A DNA stretch of 64,000 nucleotides from Ruegeria faecimaris (GTDB lineage: Bacteria > Pseudomonadota > Alphaproteobacteria > Rhodobacterales > Rhodobacteraceae). The notes under the pieces are model-generated. The model worked only from the letters and a program-made list of their open reading frames with translations, had not been told where the DNA came from and made no database searches. The position numbers and the translations under genes were made by a program. Shown one piece after another: positions 34,843 to 43,610 of the stretch (positions are counted from its first letter, which is position 1; each line of letters starts with the position of its first letter). The stretch spans positions 1 through 64,000 of the forward strand of contig NZ_FXTE01000003.1 of assembly GCF_900182615.1 (NCBI RefSeq), read 5' to 3'.

Positions 34843-35157
34843 AGTCGCCCGGAATCTGATCTGCAAAGTGTCGTTTGAACAATTCGCAACTTTAACTACC
34901 AATGGGCCCGAACCTGTCGTCTGACGATCTCAGTAGGTCATCGGGTTGGTTCAGACCGCACAAAGTCGGCCTAATGGACAAATCAGGCGTTCGGCTAGGT
35001 TCACATTTTCAGAAAAATGAAGGCGCATTTTTTTGCGCATTGGATCGGGCGATCAAAAGTTACAGCCAAAATACTTCTGTGAAGGTAAACCGATAGGAAG
35101 AACTGCCGAAGACAATGTATTCGGTCAAAAAGCCAAATTGCTTAAGTGAGGGACTCT
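34843..35157. other. Gene-free stretch
   Basis: No credible gene. The promoter of the following ornithine-cyclodeaminase-like gene must lie here. Confidence 0.4.
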
Positions 35158-36105
35158 GTGACTTCTGAGAACGCCTTAATTTACCTGTCTGACGACGACC
35201 TCGGGGGTTTAGGCATCCAACCTTCGGAAGTTGCCGATGCCATCGAGGCTGCTTTAATAGCCAAGGCAGACGAAAAGCTTCACACTTCTCCCAAGACAGT
35301 CATCTTGCCCGGCGATGGACGCTACGCAATGTCTACATTGGCAATGGGAGATGATGGATTCATCGTGACCAAGCAGGTTACAGTGTGTCCGGAAAACCCG
35401 GCGAGGGGTCTTCCCGCGATAAACGGTGCCATCATGGTTATGGATGCGCAAACCGGACTACTTCGCGCGGTCTTGGGAGCGAATTGGATTACGGCAATCA
35501 GAACTGCGGCTCTGTCAGTGGTGGCAGCGCGACGGCTTGCTGACCCTCATGCCGAGACGGTGGCTTTTGTGGGCGCGGGCGTGCAAGCTCACTCCCATCT
35601 AGCTGCGTTTTCAGAACTGTTTCCCTTGAAACGAATCCGCGTGTTCGGGCGTGGTAAAGAGAATGCCGACAAGCTTTGTCGTTATGCTAGGGGCATGGGT
35701 CTCGAAGCTGAAACATGCGCCAATGCCAAGGAGGCTTTGAGTGATGCTGATCTGATAGTGACATCGATAACGTTGGACTATTCCATTGAACCCTTCTTGG
35801 ATGCCCGATGGCTGAAGCCGACTGCCTTCGCAACCATAACTGATGCGTGCATCCCGTGGGTGCCGGCGCACATGACTGGTATTAAAACGGTAATTGTCGA
35901 CGACCGTTTGCAGGAGCTGGAAAGCGACAAGCCGATGTTGCCATACGAGCAAATTGCTGGCGACTTGACGGAATTGGTCGCTGGCAAAGTCGACGTCCGA
36001 GCACGCAATAAACCGGCGGCTTTTGCTTTCAGAGGGATTTCACTGGGGGATTATGCTGCTTCGGTCCTCGCAGTTCGCCGGTTCACCGAAAAACCCGTGA
36101 AGTGA
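35158..36105 (+). CDS. Ornithine cyclodeaminase/mu-crystallin family enzyme
   Basis: A 315-residue NAD(P)-dependent protein. N-terminal substrate domain, then a Rossmann domain with VAFVGAGVQAHSHLAAF at about 137-153 (G-x-G-x-Q/A-x-x-x-H) and FGRGKENADKL after the second strand. An Arg in the segment ANWITAIRTAALS is the usual carboxylate-binding R-T-x-A motif. Members are ornithine cyclodeaminase, alanine dehydrogenase or imino-acid reductases, so the exact reaction is open. The GTG at 35158 is favoured because GAGGG lies 6 bases before it; a GTG four codons upstream contains that site. No partner genes adjacent. Confidence 0.85.
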   Translation: MTSENALIYLSDDDLGGLGIQPSEVADAIEAALIAKADEKLHTSPKTVILPGDGRYAMSTLAMGDDGFIVTKQVTVCPENPARGLPAINGAIMVMDAQTGLLRAVLGANWITAIRTAALSVVAARRLADPHAETVAFVGAGVQAHSHLAAFSELFPLKRIRVFGRGKENADKLCRYARGMGLEAETCANAKEALSDADLIVTSITLDYSIEPFLDARWLKPTAFATITDACIPWVPAHMTGIKTVIVDDRLQELESDKPMLPYEQIAGDLTELVAGKVDVRARNKPAAFAFRGISLGDYAASVLAVRRFTEKPVK

Positions 36106-36404
36106 GGCCAAAGACATGAACACCCACTTTGTAATTAGATACCGGAATGGTCGCTTTGGGCGCAGATACGCCATTCTCTGCGATCAGTTCAATTAGTTGG
36201 TCGCAGCCCGAAGCGGAACTTCCACTCCGAGCTTTGCAAAATCTAACAAGCGGACGGCAGCTACCATTAGTGTGAATGGCTTGAAGGTATCGAGCATTCG
36301 CCACGGCGACAATTTAAGAAAAAAATGACTGCGAGAAACAAGGTGGCTGAAACTGCTCTCTGACAGAAAACAGGCGCCACCGCACACTTTCGGGAAAAAC
36401 AGGT

Positions 36405-36941
36405 TTAACCCAAGGTGTTGCCGGTGATGAAGGTGTACGAACTTTCGACCAGATCGATGACGACTTCCAACTCTTCTGGTGTGGTTGGAGTATAGATCAT
36501 GACAAAGCCGCTCCATCCGGGGCGTTGATCGGCCCAAGGGTGAGCTACGGCCCAGCCAGCCTCAATTGCTTTTCGCGCCAATGCTGGGTCGAGCGAAGCG
36601 TGCAAACTGCCGTCAGGATGCAAATGCGCAAACTCAAACCCACCGACGATAGAGCTCGGTCGAGACAACAACATGTCGGGATCAAGCTGAAAGCCAGTCG
36701 CGCCAGGTAGTGATATGCGTGTGGGGCCAAGTGTGACCCCTGGGAATTGCGCAACTCGCTCCAGCAATAGCCGGGCCAAATCGGCATCAATTTCGACACC
36801 TATCTGAGTATGCGGTACGCCGCTTGTCGTTTCAGGGCGGGGCGAGGTGCGCTCTGGGAACGCGTACTCTTGCGCATATGCCAAAGGGCTCGTGACCGCC
36901 GCTACTGCGACAACAGCAAATATTTTCGGGAAAATATCCAT
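36405..36941 (-). CDS. Secreted DUF5519 (luciferase-domain) protein
   Basis: A 178-residue exported protein with a signal peptide (about 1-23). Its C-terminal half matches DUF5519, the so-called luciferase family domain: FEFAHLHPDGSLHASLDP, then AIEAGWAVAHPW and YTPTTPEELEVVIDLV. The name comes from fungal fatty-acid-binding relatives and says little about function here. Start at the ATG at 36941. It sits between the ornithine-cyclodeaminase gene and yceI, on the same strand as yceI with a 66-base gap, so possibly co-transcribed behind it. Confidence 0.75.
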   Translation of the reverse strand: MDIFPKIFAVVAVAAVTSPLAYAQEYAFPERTSPRPETTSGVPHTQIGVEIDADLARLLLERVAQFPGVTLGPTRISLPGATGFQLDPDMLLSRPSSIVGGFEFAHLHPDGSLHASLDPALARKAIEAGWAVAHPWADQRPGWSGFVMIYTPTTPEELEVVIDLVESSYTFITGNTLG

Positions 36942-37007
36942 ATTGTTGGCGACCCCGTCAAAAGTTAAGAAAGAGCACTCCGTGCAGTATCAGCGCACTT
37001 GCACACA

Positions 37008-37598
37008 TCATTCAGCCTTTAACGCTTCGATATTGATCAAGAGCTCTATTTCGTCGCTCACCGCAGGTGCAAACGCCCCAAGTCCGAATTCAGACCGCAC
37101 GATAGTCGCCGTGGCTGCCAGCCCCAAGGTTGGCGTGCCCTCTTTTGGGCCAAACGGGTATGGCGCTGACTTGTTAAGCGTTGTTTCCAGGACAACAGGT
37201 TTGGTGATGCCATTCATGGTCAGGTCGCCAGAAATATTCGCGGTGTTGTCCCCGGTCACTTCAATGTTGGTTGAGGCGAATGTGACCACGTCACCGTCAC
37301 TCGCGCTAAAAAAGTCATCGGACATGAAGTGTTGCAAACGGGCATCCCAGCCCGTGATCATGGATTTTACAGGCATAGACACTGTGACAGATGAGGCCGA
37401 CGGATCATCTTCGTTGAACTCAATCTCACCGCTAAAACCTGAGAACATTCCAAACGTTTCTGAGAACCCGATGTGATCGTAGCTAAACAATACCTGGCTG
37501 TGTCCAGGATCCAGCTCGTAAGTGCCACTCTCGGACAATGCGGTTGTCGCGCCCATCGATAAGATTACCGCCAGCGGGGTTGCTGCCACTTTGAACAT
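37008..37598 (-). CDS. YceI-family periplasmic lipid-binding protein
   Basis: A 196-residue YceI-like beta-barrel protein. A signal peptide (about 1-22) is followed by YELDPGHSQVLFSYDHIGFSET, the standard first repeat of the family. Later MNGITKPVVLETTLN and a C-terminal RSEFGLGAFAPAVSDEIELLI complete the lipocalin-like fold, which binds isoprenoid lipids. GGGAGCG precedes the ATG. It is divergent from a TetR gene, with two identical 13-bp elements between them, so TetR control is likely. Confidence 0.92.
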   Translation of the reverse strand: MFKVAATPLAVILSMGATTALSESGTYELDPGHSQVLFSYDHIGFSETFGMFSGFSGEIEFNEDDPSASSVTVSMPVKSMITGWDARLQHFMSDDFFSASDGDVVTFASTNIEVTGDNTANISGDLTMNGITKPVVLETTLNKSAPYPFGPKEGTPTLGLAATATIVRSEFGLGAFAPAVSDEIELLINIEALKAE

Positions 37599-37676
37599 TG
37601 ATACGCTCCCATTTTGACAAGACGTGTTTGCGAAATTGAATTTTGGGATTTAGTTTTAGCTTGCCATACTTTTAGG

Positions 37677-37709
37677 ACAAAATGTTCTACTATGCAACAA
37701 AATGTTCTA
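37677..37709. promoter_or_regulatory. Tandem 13-bp operator elements (ACAAAATGTTCTA twice)
   Basis: ACAAAATGTTCTA occurs at 37677-37689 and again at 37697-37709, 20 bp apart, in the yceI-tetR divergent region just before the tetR ribosome site. Each copy is itself a partial dyad (ACA...TGT). A likely binding site for the adjacent TetR-family protein, repressing itself and perhaps yceI. Confidence 0.65.
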
Positions 37710-37721
37710 TAGGAGGGGTGA

Positions 37722-38303
37722 TTGAAAGAAGATCCTAGGCTGATCGCCACACGACAGACCGCGCTTGATGCTGCGCAAAAGATACTAATGGATGAGGGCG
37801 TGCTGCACGTAACTCATGGCTCAGTATCGAAGGCAACGGGCATTTCGCGCAGCACACTTTACAGACACTGGCCAGATGCGCGTAGTCTGCGTGATGCAGC
37901 GTTCAGGCGCATCGCAACACCGCCGAACATACCGCCCAAAACCGATGGCCCGCTACGATCTGACCTGCGCTGGCTACTCGGTGTACTGATGGGAGCCTTG
38001 AATGACACACCATGGGGCCAAATTGCGCCTCAGGTGGTCGCTGCTGCGTCCAACGATGCAGAAGCGAGGTTGGTGATCACTGAATTTATGAAAGACAGGT
38101 TCGCAAGTGTTGAAGCAGTATTTGCAGCCGCAATAGGCCGCGGTGAGATCACCGCCGACGTCCCGGTTGACCAACTCATAGAACTAGCAGTCGCTGCACC
38201 TTATTTCCGCAAACTCATACGTCACGAGGCACTGGACGAAGATTGGTTGGATCAACATGTTGATCTGCTTTGCAGTATAGCGAAAACCAATTCGGGACAT
38301 TGA
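37722..38303 (+). CDS. TetR-family transcriptional regulator
   Basis: A 193-residue regulator. The N-terminal TetR helix-turn-helix is at about 10-58 (ALDAAQKILMDEGVLHVTHGSVSKATGISRSTLYRHWPD) and the C-terminal ligand domain runs from about 75. It starts with TTG at 37722 after a near-ideal AGGAGG, which fixes the start despite the rare codon. It faces yceI across the tandem 13-bp elements. Ligand unknown. Confidence 0.9.
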   Translation: MKEDPRLIATRQTALDAAQKILMDEGVLHVTHGSVSKATGISRSTLYRHWPDARSLRDAAFRRIATPPNIPPKTDGPLRSDLRWLLGVLMGALNDTPWGQIAPQVVAAASNDAEARLVITEFMKDRFASVEAVFAAAIGRGEITADVPVDQLIELAVAAPYFRKLIRHEALDEDWLDQHVDLLCSIAKTNSGH

Positions 38304-38739
38304 ACATCGCCTGAATTTGCAGACAAAGCGACCAAGAAGCCTAACGATCTCCAAGATCGCGGTGAGGCTATGTTCGCTGCGTGACATCAGCACGTCGTAT
38401 GGTCAAAACGTACCGCTACTCACAACGTTGATGTCTGTACCCTGATTTGTCGCTGCCGCTCATTCCTATTGCAACATGAACACCTTGGGTTCAGTGTTGC
38501 CATTCTCCGCAGCAAACACCATAGGCCGCTAGCAGCCCAAAGCGGACCTTCAAGACAAGAATTTGCAGTTTCGTTGATGCGAGCCTACCCGCCGTTCGCT
38601 ACTCTCGGATAAAGCGCATTCACAGTCTCGGTTAGCGGCCATTCAACAACGCTTGCCATGAATTGACTTTTGGTGCGAAGGAAGCTTTCGCTTGGATCTA
38701 TGTTAGGCTCAGGATGCATTGATTTTCGCTGCGCTGCGT
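38304..38739. other. Gene-free stretch before the IS5-family element
   Basis: No gene that can be supported. Short frames on both strands lack ribosome sites and domains. Confidence 0.4.
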
Positions 38740-39530
38740 GATTCACAACTCCAAATATGGAGCGATGACATGAGCGACCTTTATTGGCTGACAGACGAGC
38801 ATATGGCCAAGCTTTCCCCTTTCTTCCCGAAGTCGCACGGTAGGCCACGGGTCGATGATAGAAGGGTGCTAAGCGGGATTATCTTCATCAATCGCAATGG
38901 GTTGCGTTGGCGAGATGCCCCCAGGGAATACGGACCTCACAAGACGCTCTACAGCCGGTGGAAGCGTTGGAGCGAGAAACGCATCTTCGCACGAATGATG
39001 GCTGGTCTGGCCGTCGAGCACGGTGAAAAGAAGACGGTCATGATCGACGCCACATATCTAAAAGCCCATCGCACGGCGTCCAGCTTGGGCTCAAAAAGGG
39101 GGGGCGTGGCCGCCTGATTGGCAGAACCAAAGGCGGCATGGATACCAAGCTGCATGCTATTTGTGATAGCTAAGGTCGCCCGCTCAACCTGTTCGTTACC
39201 GCCGGGCAGGTCAGCGATTACATCGGTGCTCGGGCTCTGCTCAGCAGCATACCAAACGTGGATTGGCTGCTCGGGGATCGCGGCTATGACGCCGACTGGT
39301 TCCGAGAAGCGCTAAAAGACAAAGGGATACGCGCCTGCATCCCAGGCCGTAAGCAACGCAAGACACCGGTCAAATACGACAAGCGCAGGTACAAACGCCG
39401 CAATCGGATCGAGATCATGTTCGGCAGGCTCAAGGATTGGAGGCCCGTGGCGACACGCTATGACCGTAGTCCCGAGGTCTTCCTCTCAGCCTTCGCACTC
39501 GAGGCAACCGTTATGTACTGGTTATGAATC
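38740..39530 (+). mobile_element. IS5-family insertion sequence, inactive
   Basis: An approximately 790-bp element around a broken transposase. The left end contains GATTCACAACT and the right end, in reverse complement, GATTCATAAC, giving short imperfect inverted repeats. Exact ends are uncertain by a few bases and no target duplication was confirmed. Confidence 0.65.
38770..39527 (+). pseudogene. IS5-family (IS427-like) transposase, two lesions
   Basis: Part one starts MSDLYWLTDEHMAKLSPFFP and carries RWRDAPREYGPHKTLYSRWKRW and a catalytic Asp in VMIDATYLKAHRT. At about 39093-39104, A5G7, the frame shifts: GRLIGRTKGG continues in another frame. A TAA then replaces a sense codon about 24 codons on (CDS-stop-GRPLNLF), before DWLLGDRGYDADWF (second Asp) and RRNRIEIMFGRLKDWR (Glu). 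IS427-group elements can use frameshifting at such runs, but the extra stop means no full transposase can be made. Confidence 0.88.
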
Positions 39531-39601
39531 CTGACTCGAAGTAGAATTGGTCAAGTTGAGAACACTGTCGGTTTCAGCGCCAAGCCTTGTTGCAACAAAC
39601 G

Positions 39602-40612
39602 TCATTGAGCCGCCTGGCGCTCTTTTTCCGGCCAGAATTCATCTACCACGACATATGCGATGATTACAAAGAAGGCGGCGCTGGCAACTTGCAAAACTCG
39701 AATGATGCTCTTGACGTCAGCCTCGTCTGAAAACGGCGCAACCGACCCGCCATATACTATGAGAGCCGTTGTAATAGCAGAGCCGGCAGCGGTGGCGAGC
39801 GGGGCTTGAGATTTACCGAGTGCTCCGAGTGTCAGGCAAAAGAAAAAACACAGCAGAATGGGCGTTAGAATAACCGGCGCTATTACGTTTATCTCATAGC
39901 AAATGATGGATACTGCCGCCCCAAGCAGGTTTGCCGTCAGCATAGCTTTTGCAACCGATTTACCCGCGGCAGGCATCGCTGCAAGTTGTTGGCTCAGCAG
40001 CGCGACAAAGAACAGAACCAGCAATGCAGACGCGCCGGAAACAAAAAATGCCATAGCAAACGGGACTGTGACAAGCGACATCCTGACTATGCGACGATAT
40101 GGGTCGAAGCTTGGCGGCGCTGCAGCTTTTTTTTGAGCCGCCGTTTGAGGTTCAGCGGGTATCAATACGAACATCAGTGTCGATACGAAGCCTGCGAACA
40201 GCAGGTTCAACGGTATCCAATACACGAGCACCAAAGCCAGGTCCTGTGATTGCAGAACCAGGTTCGGAATCATCAATGCGCCCATGAGAGCTATGACACC
40301 GGGTAATACTCCGGCGCCGGAAACTGACCACATGAAAGACAGGATTATTCCAATCGCCACCAGCATCAGAAATACAAGCGGATATGGTGAGAAGATTGAC
40401 GACAACAGGAACGAAATGAACATCAACCCAATAGAGAAGACAAAGAGCTTCGCAAATGCTGTCAAAGGCAATGCGGCAGGTGCTTGCAGAAAAAGGGCGG
40501 CGAACACCGCCCCAACGACGGCAAGCGGCCACCCAAGAAATAGGCCCAATGAAAAGACGCCGGTAACACCCAGCGCAAGCCGGGTGACAGAGCGTTGGTC
40601 CTCAGTACGCAT
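39602..40612 (-). CDS. DUF2955 membrane protein (exporter component)
   Basis: A 336-residue integral membrane protein with about ten helices in two repeats of five, split by a cytoplasmic Ala/Lys-rich linker (about 155-170). It matches the DUF2955 family, distantly like FUSC/aromatic-acid exporter pore subunits, which usually pair with a HlyD-type adaptor as in the AaeAB system. Its start overlaps the end of the HlyD gene by 11 bases. The trio with the AI-2E-type transporter suggests an envelope efflux system of unknown substrate. Confidence 0.75.
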   Translation of the reverse strand: MRTEDQRSVTRLALGVTGVFSLGLFLGWPLAVVGAVFAALFLQAPAALPLTAFAKLFVFSIGLMFISFLLSSIFSPYPLVFLMLVAIGIILSFMWSVSGAGVLPGVIALMGALMIPNLVLQSQDLALVLVYWIPLNLLFAGFVSTLMFVLIPAEPQTAAQKKAAAPPSFDPYRRIVRMSLVTVPFAMAFFVSGASALLVLFFVALLSQQLAAMPAAGKSVAKAMLTANLLGAAVSIICYEINVIAPVILTPILLCFFFCLTLGALGKSQAPLATAAGSAITTALIVYGGSVAPFSDEADVKSIIRVLQVASAAFFVIIAYVVVDEFWPEKERQAAQ

Positions 40613-41666
40613 AGGACAGAATTGAAACCACGCGGATATAGGTGCGACCTACGAGGTTCAGCAACGAGTTGTCGCTTAGGTACATGATCACATCGGCTTG
40701 CCCATTCAGTTGAAAGCGAAGGTCATCTTCGGTGCTTCCGGCTTCATAGCCAGGTAAAACGATCCTGACTGGGAACCTCTCAGGCTCCCGCAAAAAACCT
40801 TTTGTGCTTGGCGGGCTCGCTAATTGCCCGGGCACATCACCGCCACTTAGGGAAACAGCTGCACTAAAGCTCTCAATGACGCCCGGAATAACCTGACCTG
40901 GATGCATGTCCAACACTACATCAACCGGAGACCCTATCGAGGCTCTTCCTAGGTTGTTCTCGGAAAAATACGCCTCAATCCAGACGTCAGTTGCGTCCAG
41001 AAACGTCAACAGATCCTGACCGGATCGCGCATATGTTCCGGGGGCTATCAGCAAATTAGAGATGACACCTGTCGCCGGAGCGCGCAACTCAGTCCACTCA
41101 AGGTTAAGCTCTGCATCCGCCAAGGCGGCCAACGCGCGCTGGATTTTCGGGTTTTCAATCCCGTCGTCACCAAGTCTCTGTTTTGCTTTTTCCAGATCTG
41201 CTTTTGCGTTCTCATAGTTTGCCTCGGACTCTGCCAGTTGCCCTCGCGCATCATCGGCCTTTGAGACGGCAATCAACCCTTTCTTTTCGAGCGCAAATAC
41301 GCGTTCTGTTTGAATGCGCATCGTATCCAGATCGCTCTGCGCCCTTGCTAGTTTGGCCTGTGCCGCTCTTACTTCTGCCGAAGATGCACCGACTTCTTGA
41401 GTGGCTGCTTCGAGATCAGCTTCCGCCTTGTCGCGCTGAATTTCGTAGGGTCGCGCGTCGATCCGGACGAGGACATCTCCGGCCGAGACGATTTGACCAT
41501 TTTCGACCAAGACTTCAGTCACAGTTCCAGTCACCTGCGGGACGATCTGGGTCGCCACGGCTTTTACTCTGGCGTTCCCGGTAAATGGCGTTTTCCGATC
41601 AGCGACCAGGTACCAGACAAGAAAAATCAGAATGACCGCCAGGGTTGTCCAAATTGTCTTCCTCAT
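40602..41666 (-). CDS. HlyD/EmrA-like membrane fusion protein
   Basis: A 354-residue adaptor. An N-terminal anchor helix (about 5-23) is followed by a barrel-sandwich half with VTGTVTEVLVENGQIVSAGDVLVRID, a long coiled-coil hairpin (about 75-170), the second half with ELRAPATGVISNLLIAPGTYARSG, then a beta-barrel domain. It is EmrA/AaeA-like. Its start overlaps the stop of the AI-2E gene and its end overlaps the DUF2955 start, so all three are translationally coupled. No outer-membrane factor is encoded nearby. Confidence 0.88.
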   Translation of the reverse strand: MRKTIWTTLAVILIFLVWYLVADRKTPFTGNARVKAVATQIVPQVTGTVTEVLVENGQIVSAGDVLVRIDARPYEIQRDKAEADLEAATQEVGASSAEVRAAQAKLARAQSDLDTMRIQTERVFALEKKGLIAVSKADDARGQLAESEANYENAKADLEKAKQRLGDDGIENPKIQRALAALADAELNLEWTELRAPATGVISNLLIAPGTYARSGQDLLTFLDATDVWIEAYFSENNLGRASIGSPVDVVLDMHPGQVIPGVIESFSAAVSLSGGDVPGQLASPPSTKGFLREPERFPVRIVLPGYEAGSTEDDLRFQLNGQADVIMYLSDNSLLNLVGRTYIRVVSILSYAY

Positions 41667-42742
41667 TTCGCCGCGCCTTCAGCAGTGCCCTCGGCTTCGG
41701 GCGAGGTATCAATCCAAACTTTGAATAGCTCATAGAAAACAGCGAAGAGAACCGGCCCCATAAAGACGCCGATCAAACCGTACGCCATCATACCTCCGAG
41801 AACACCGATGAGGATGACCAACATAGGAGTCTCGAGGCCTTTTGAAATGAACACGGGTCTTAGAAAACTGTCCATTATCATGACGGGAACGGCCAATATG
41901 GTGAAGATCAAAGCAGTCCCGCCGGACATGGAACTCCAAGCGTAGATAATTACCGGTATTAGAACCAATCCGGGCCCGATTTGGATAATCGAGAGTATCA
42001 GGCAGATAAATGCCAGAGTGGCGGCCGAAGAAATCCCAAACAAAGCCAATAGTATCCAAACGCAGACCGCTTGAATGGCAGCTACGCCAATCACGCCTTT
42101 TGTAACGTTCCGAATTGTTGCGCCTGCCAGGGTTACGAATTCTCCACCGCGCGGAGCGAAAACACGGTTGGCAAAGCGCTGAAGACCTTGGACCATATTT
42201 GGCCCGGGGCTGAACAACGCCCCCATTATCAATACGGACAGAGCTAAGCCAAGAAGCCCGATGCCGATGCCCAACACCTTTCCAAACAGCGACTTGGTGA
42301 TCTCAAGGATTTGCGCGCCATATTTCGTAAGCGCGCCGTCAAGATTGCGCTCAAACATCCCCCAGACATCGGAAATTTTGTCGCCAACCAATGGTAATTC
42401 CTTGAGGCCCTCGGGCGCAGGGGGGACTTTCAGCTCACCCTTGTCTGCTTGTTCCGCGAATTCAGCCCCTAGTTCTGCAGCACCAGACACCGCAGTTGCG
42501 ACTGGCCCCAGGGTCAAAACAAGGCCCAGCAAAACCAAGATCGTTGTGGCAAGCTTTTTCCGACCTCCAAGCTTGGACTGCAGCCAATCAAATGCCGGGT
42601 AAAGCGCCACACAGAGGATAGTTGCCCAGATAACCACGCTTGCAAGCGGGGCCACCATGACCAAAGCGCTGTAGAGAAATAGTCCGAGAAAGAGCAATCG
42701 TATTGCCAGATCGACAATCTTTGCGTCCTGTGTCTTTTCCAT
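41663..42742 (-). CDS. AI-2E family transporter (PerM-like)
   Basis: A 359-residue membrane protein. N-terminal helix pair (about 10-60), a soluble segment after helix 3 (about 90-150), then a C-terminal helix bundle. ISKGLETPMLVILIGVLGGMMAYGLIGVFMGPVLFAV at about 300-335 is the hallmark of the AI-2E/PerM (YdiK/TqsA) family. Members export AI-2, sodium/protons or other small compounds. First gene of the overlapping AI-2E-HlyD-DUF2955 operon. Confidence 0.9.
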   Translation of the reverse strand: MEKTQDAKIVDLAIRLLFLGLFLYSALVMVAPLASVVIWATILCVALYPAFDWLQSKLGGRKKLATTILVLLGLVLTLGPVATAVSGAAELGAEFAEQADKGELKVPPAPEGLKELPLVGDKISDVWGMFERNLDGALTKYGAQILEITKSLFGKVLGIGIGLLGLALSVLIMGALFSPGPNMVQGLQRFANRVFAPRGGEFVTLAGATIRNVTKGVIGVAAIQAVCVWILLALFGISSAATLAFICLILSIIQIGPGLVLIPVIIYAWSSMSGGTALIFTILAVPVMIMDSFLRPVFISKGLETPMLVILIGVLGGMMAYGLIGVFMGPVLFAVFYELFKVWIDTSPEAEGTAEGAAK

Positions 42743-42921
42743 TCCATCCCTCCATATGTTTTTTGAATGTTATACTCAAAAAACATAATATGTATATTTT
42801 TTTAGTTTTAGTGATCATCTATCAGCTTGAAGACGCAAATGAATCCAGGCCGCAGCTTGAGATGCACAGACGGGCCAATGCCTGTGCAGGAACTCGGTTT
42901 GGCTCATTTGAGTGCAGTCTA

Positions 42922-43245
42922 TTAGTCCGCTTTTTTGTCGTCTTGGGACAAGATTGTATCTGCCACTGTGGTCGCCGCGGTAACGAAGACACCGAGGCCC
43001 ACGATGATGTAAATCATTGTGAAGATCTTCCCTGCCGCGGTTTCAGGTGAGAAGTCACCAAACCCTACGGTCGAAATTGTCACTACAGAAAAGTAGATTG
43101 AGTCGAGCCAACTCCAACCCTCGACAAAGTGGTAAAAGACCGAGGCCCATAAAATCATTCCAACCGTGAAGGCAAGAATGCCTTTCACTCTACCGTCTTT
43201 GAAAGCGACGCCTATCCCACGTGTTATTCTAGTTAGTGAGTTCAT
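42922..43245 (-). CDS. Two-TM potassium channel
   Basis: A 107-residue ion channel subunit. TM1 (about 20-40), pore helix and selectivity filter TVGFGDF (about 58-64), TM2 (about 72-95). This is the minimal KcsA-like layout (Ion_trans_2), with no cytoplasmic RCK domain, probably tetrameric. The ATG at 43245 has GAGGA four bases before it; a GTG nine codons upstream is less likely. It is separated from the transporter operon by 180 bases. Confidence 0.88.
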   Translation of the reverse strand: MNSLTRITRGIGVAFKDGRVKGILAFTVGMILWASVFYHFVEGWSWLDSIYFSVVTISTVGFGDFSPETAAGKIFTMIYIIVGLGVFVTAATTVADTILSQDDKKAD

Positions 43246-43610
43246 CCTGTCCTCGTCGTTTGAAGAATTCACATATAACAGTAATTAGATAAATGTGGGA
43301 AATCGAGGAAATCTGGCTGCCAATAGCTTGGGGATGCGTCGAGCCGCTGAAATCGCAACCCCTGCAACGTGTCCAGTTCTGGTCGGTCAAACTCGCTTCA
43401 AGCCAGCTGATTGGAAGCTGGGTCAGCGGTACAAAAGTTATTTTGTCATCTACCCGTGATTTAGCTGTCCGACCAAATCAGCGAGAGTTATCAGCTGTAC
43501 GGTCAAGATCATTCAGAGGTCGGGAAATCTTTCGACCATATAATCCATTAACCTAACAAATAAATGGTTTAGGTTGCCCAAGGTATGAATCGGAACATTA
43601 GGAGAAAAGC
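43246..43610. other. Divergent intergenic region
   Basis: No gene. Promoter space for the potassium channel (minus strand) and the AsmA-like protein (plus strand); AT-rich near 43540-43575. Confidence 0.4.
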
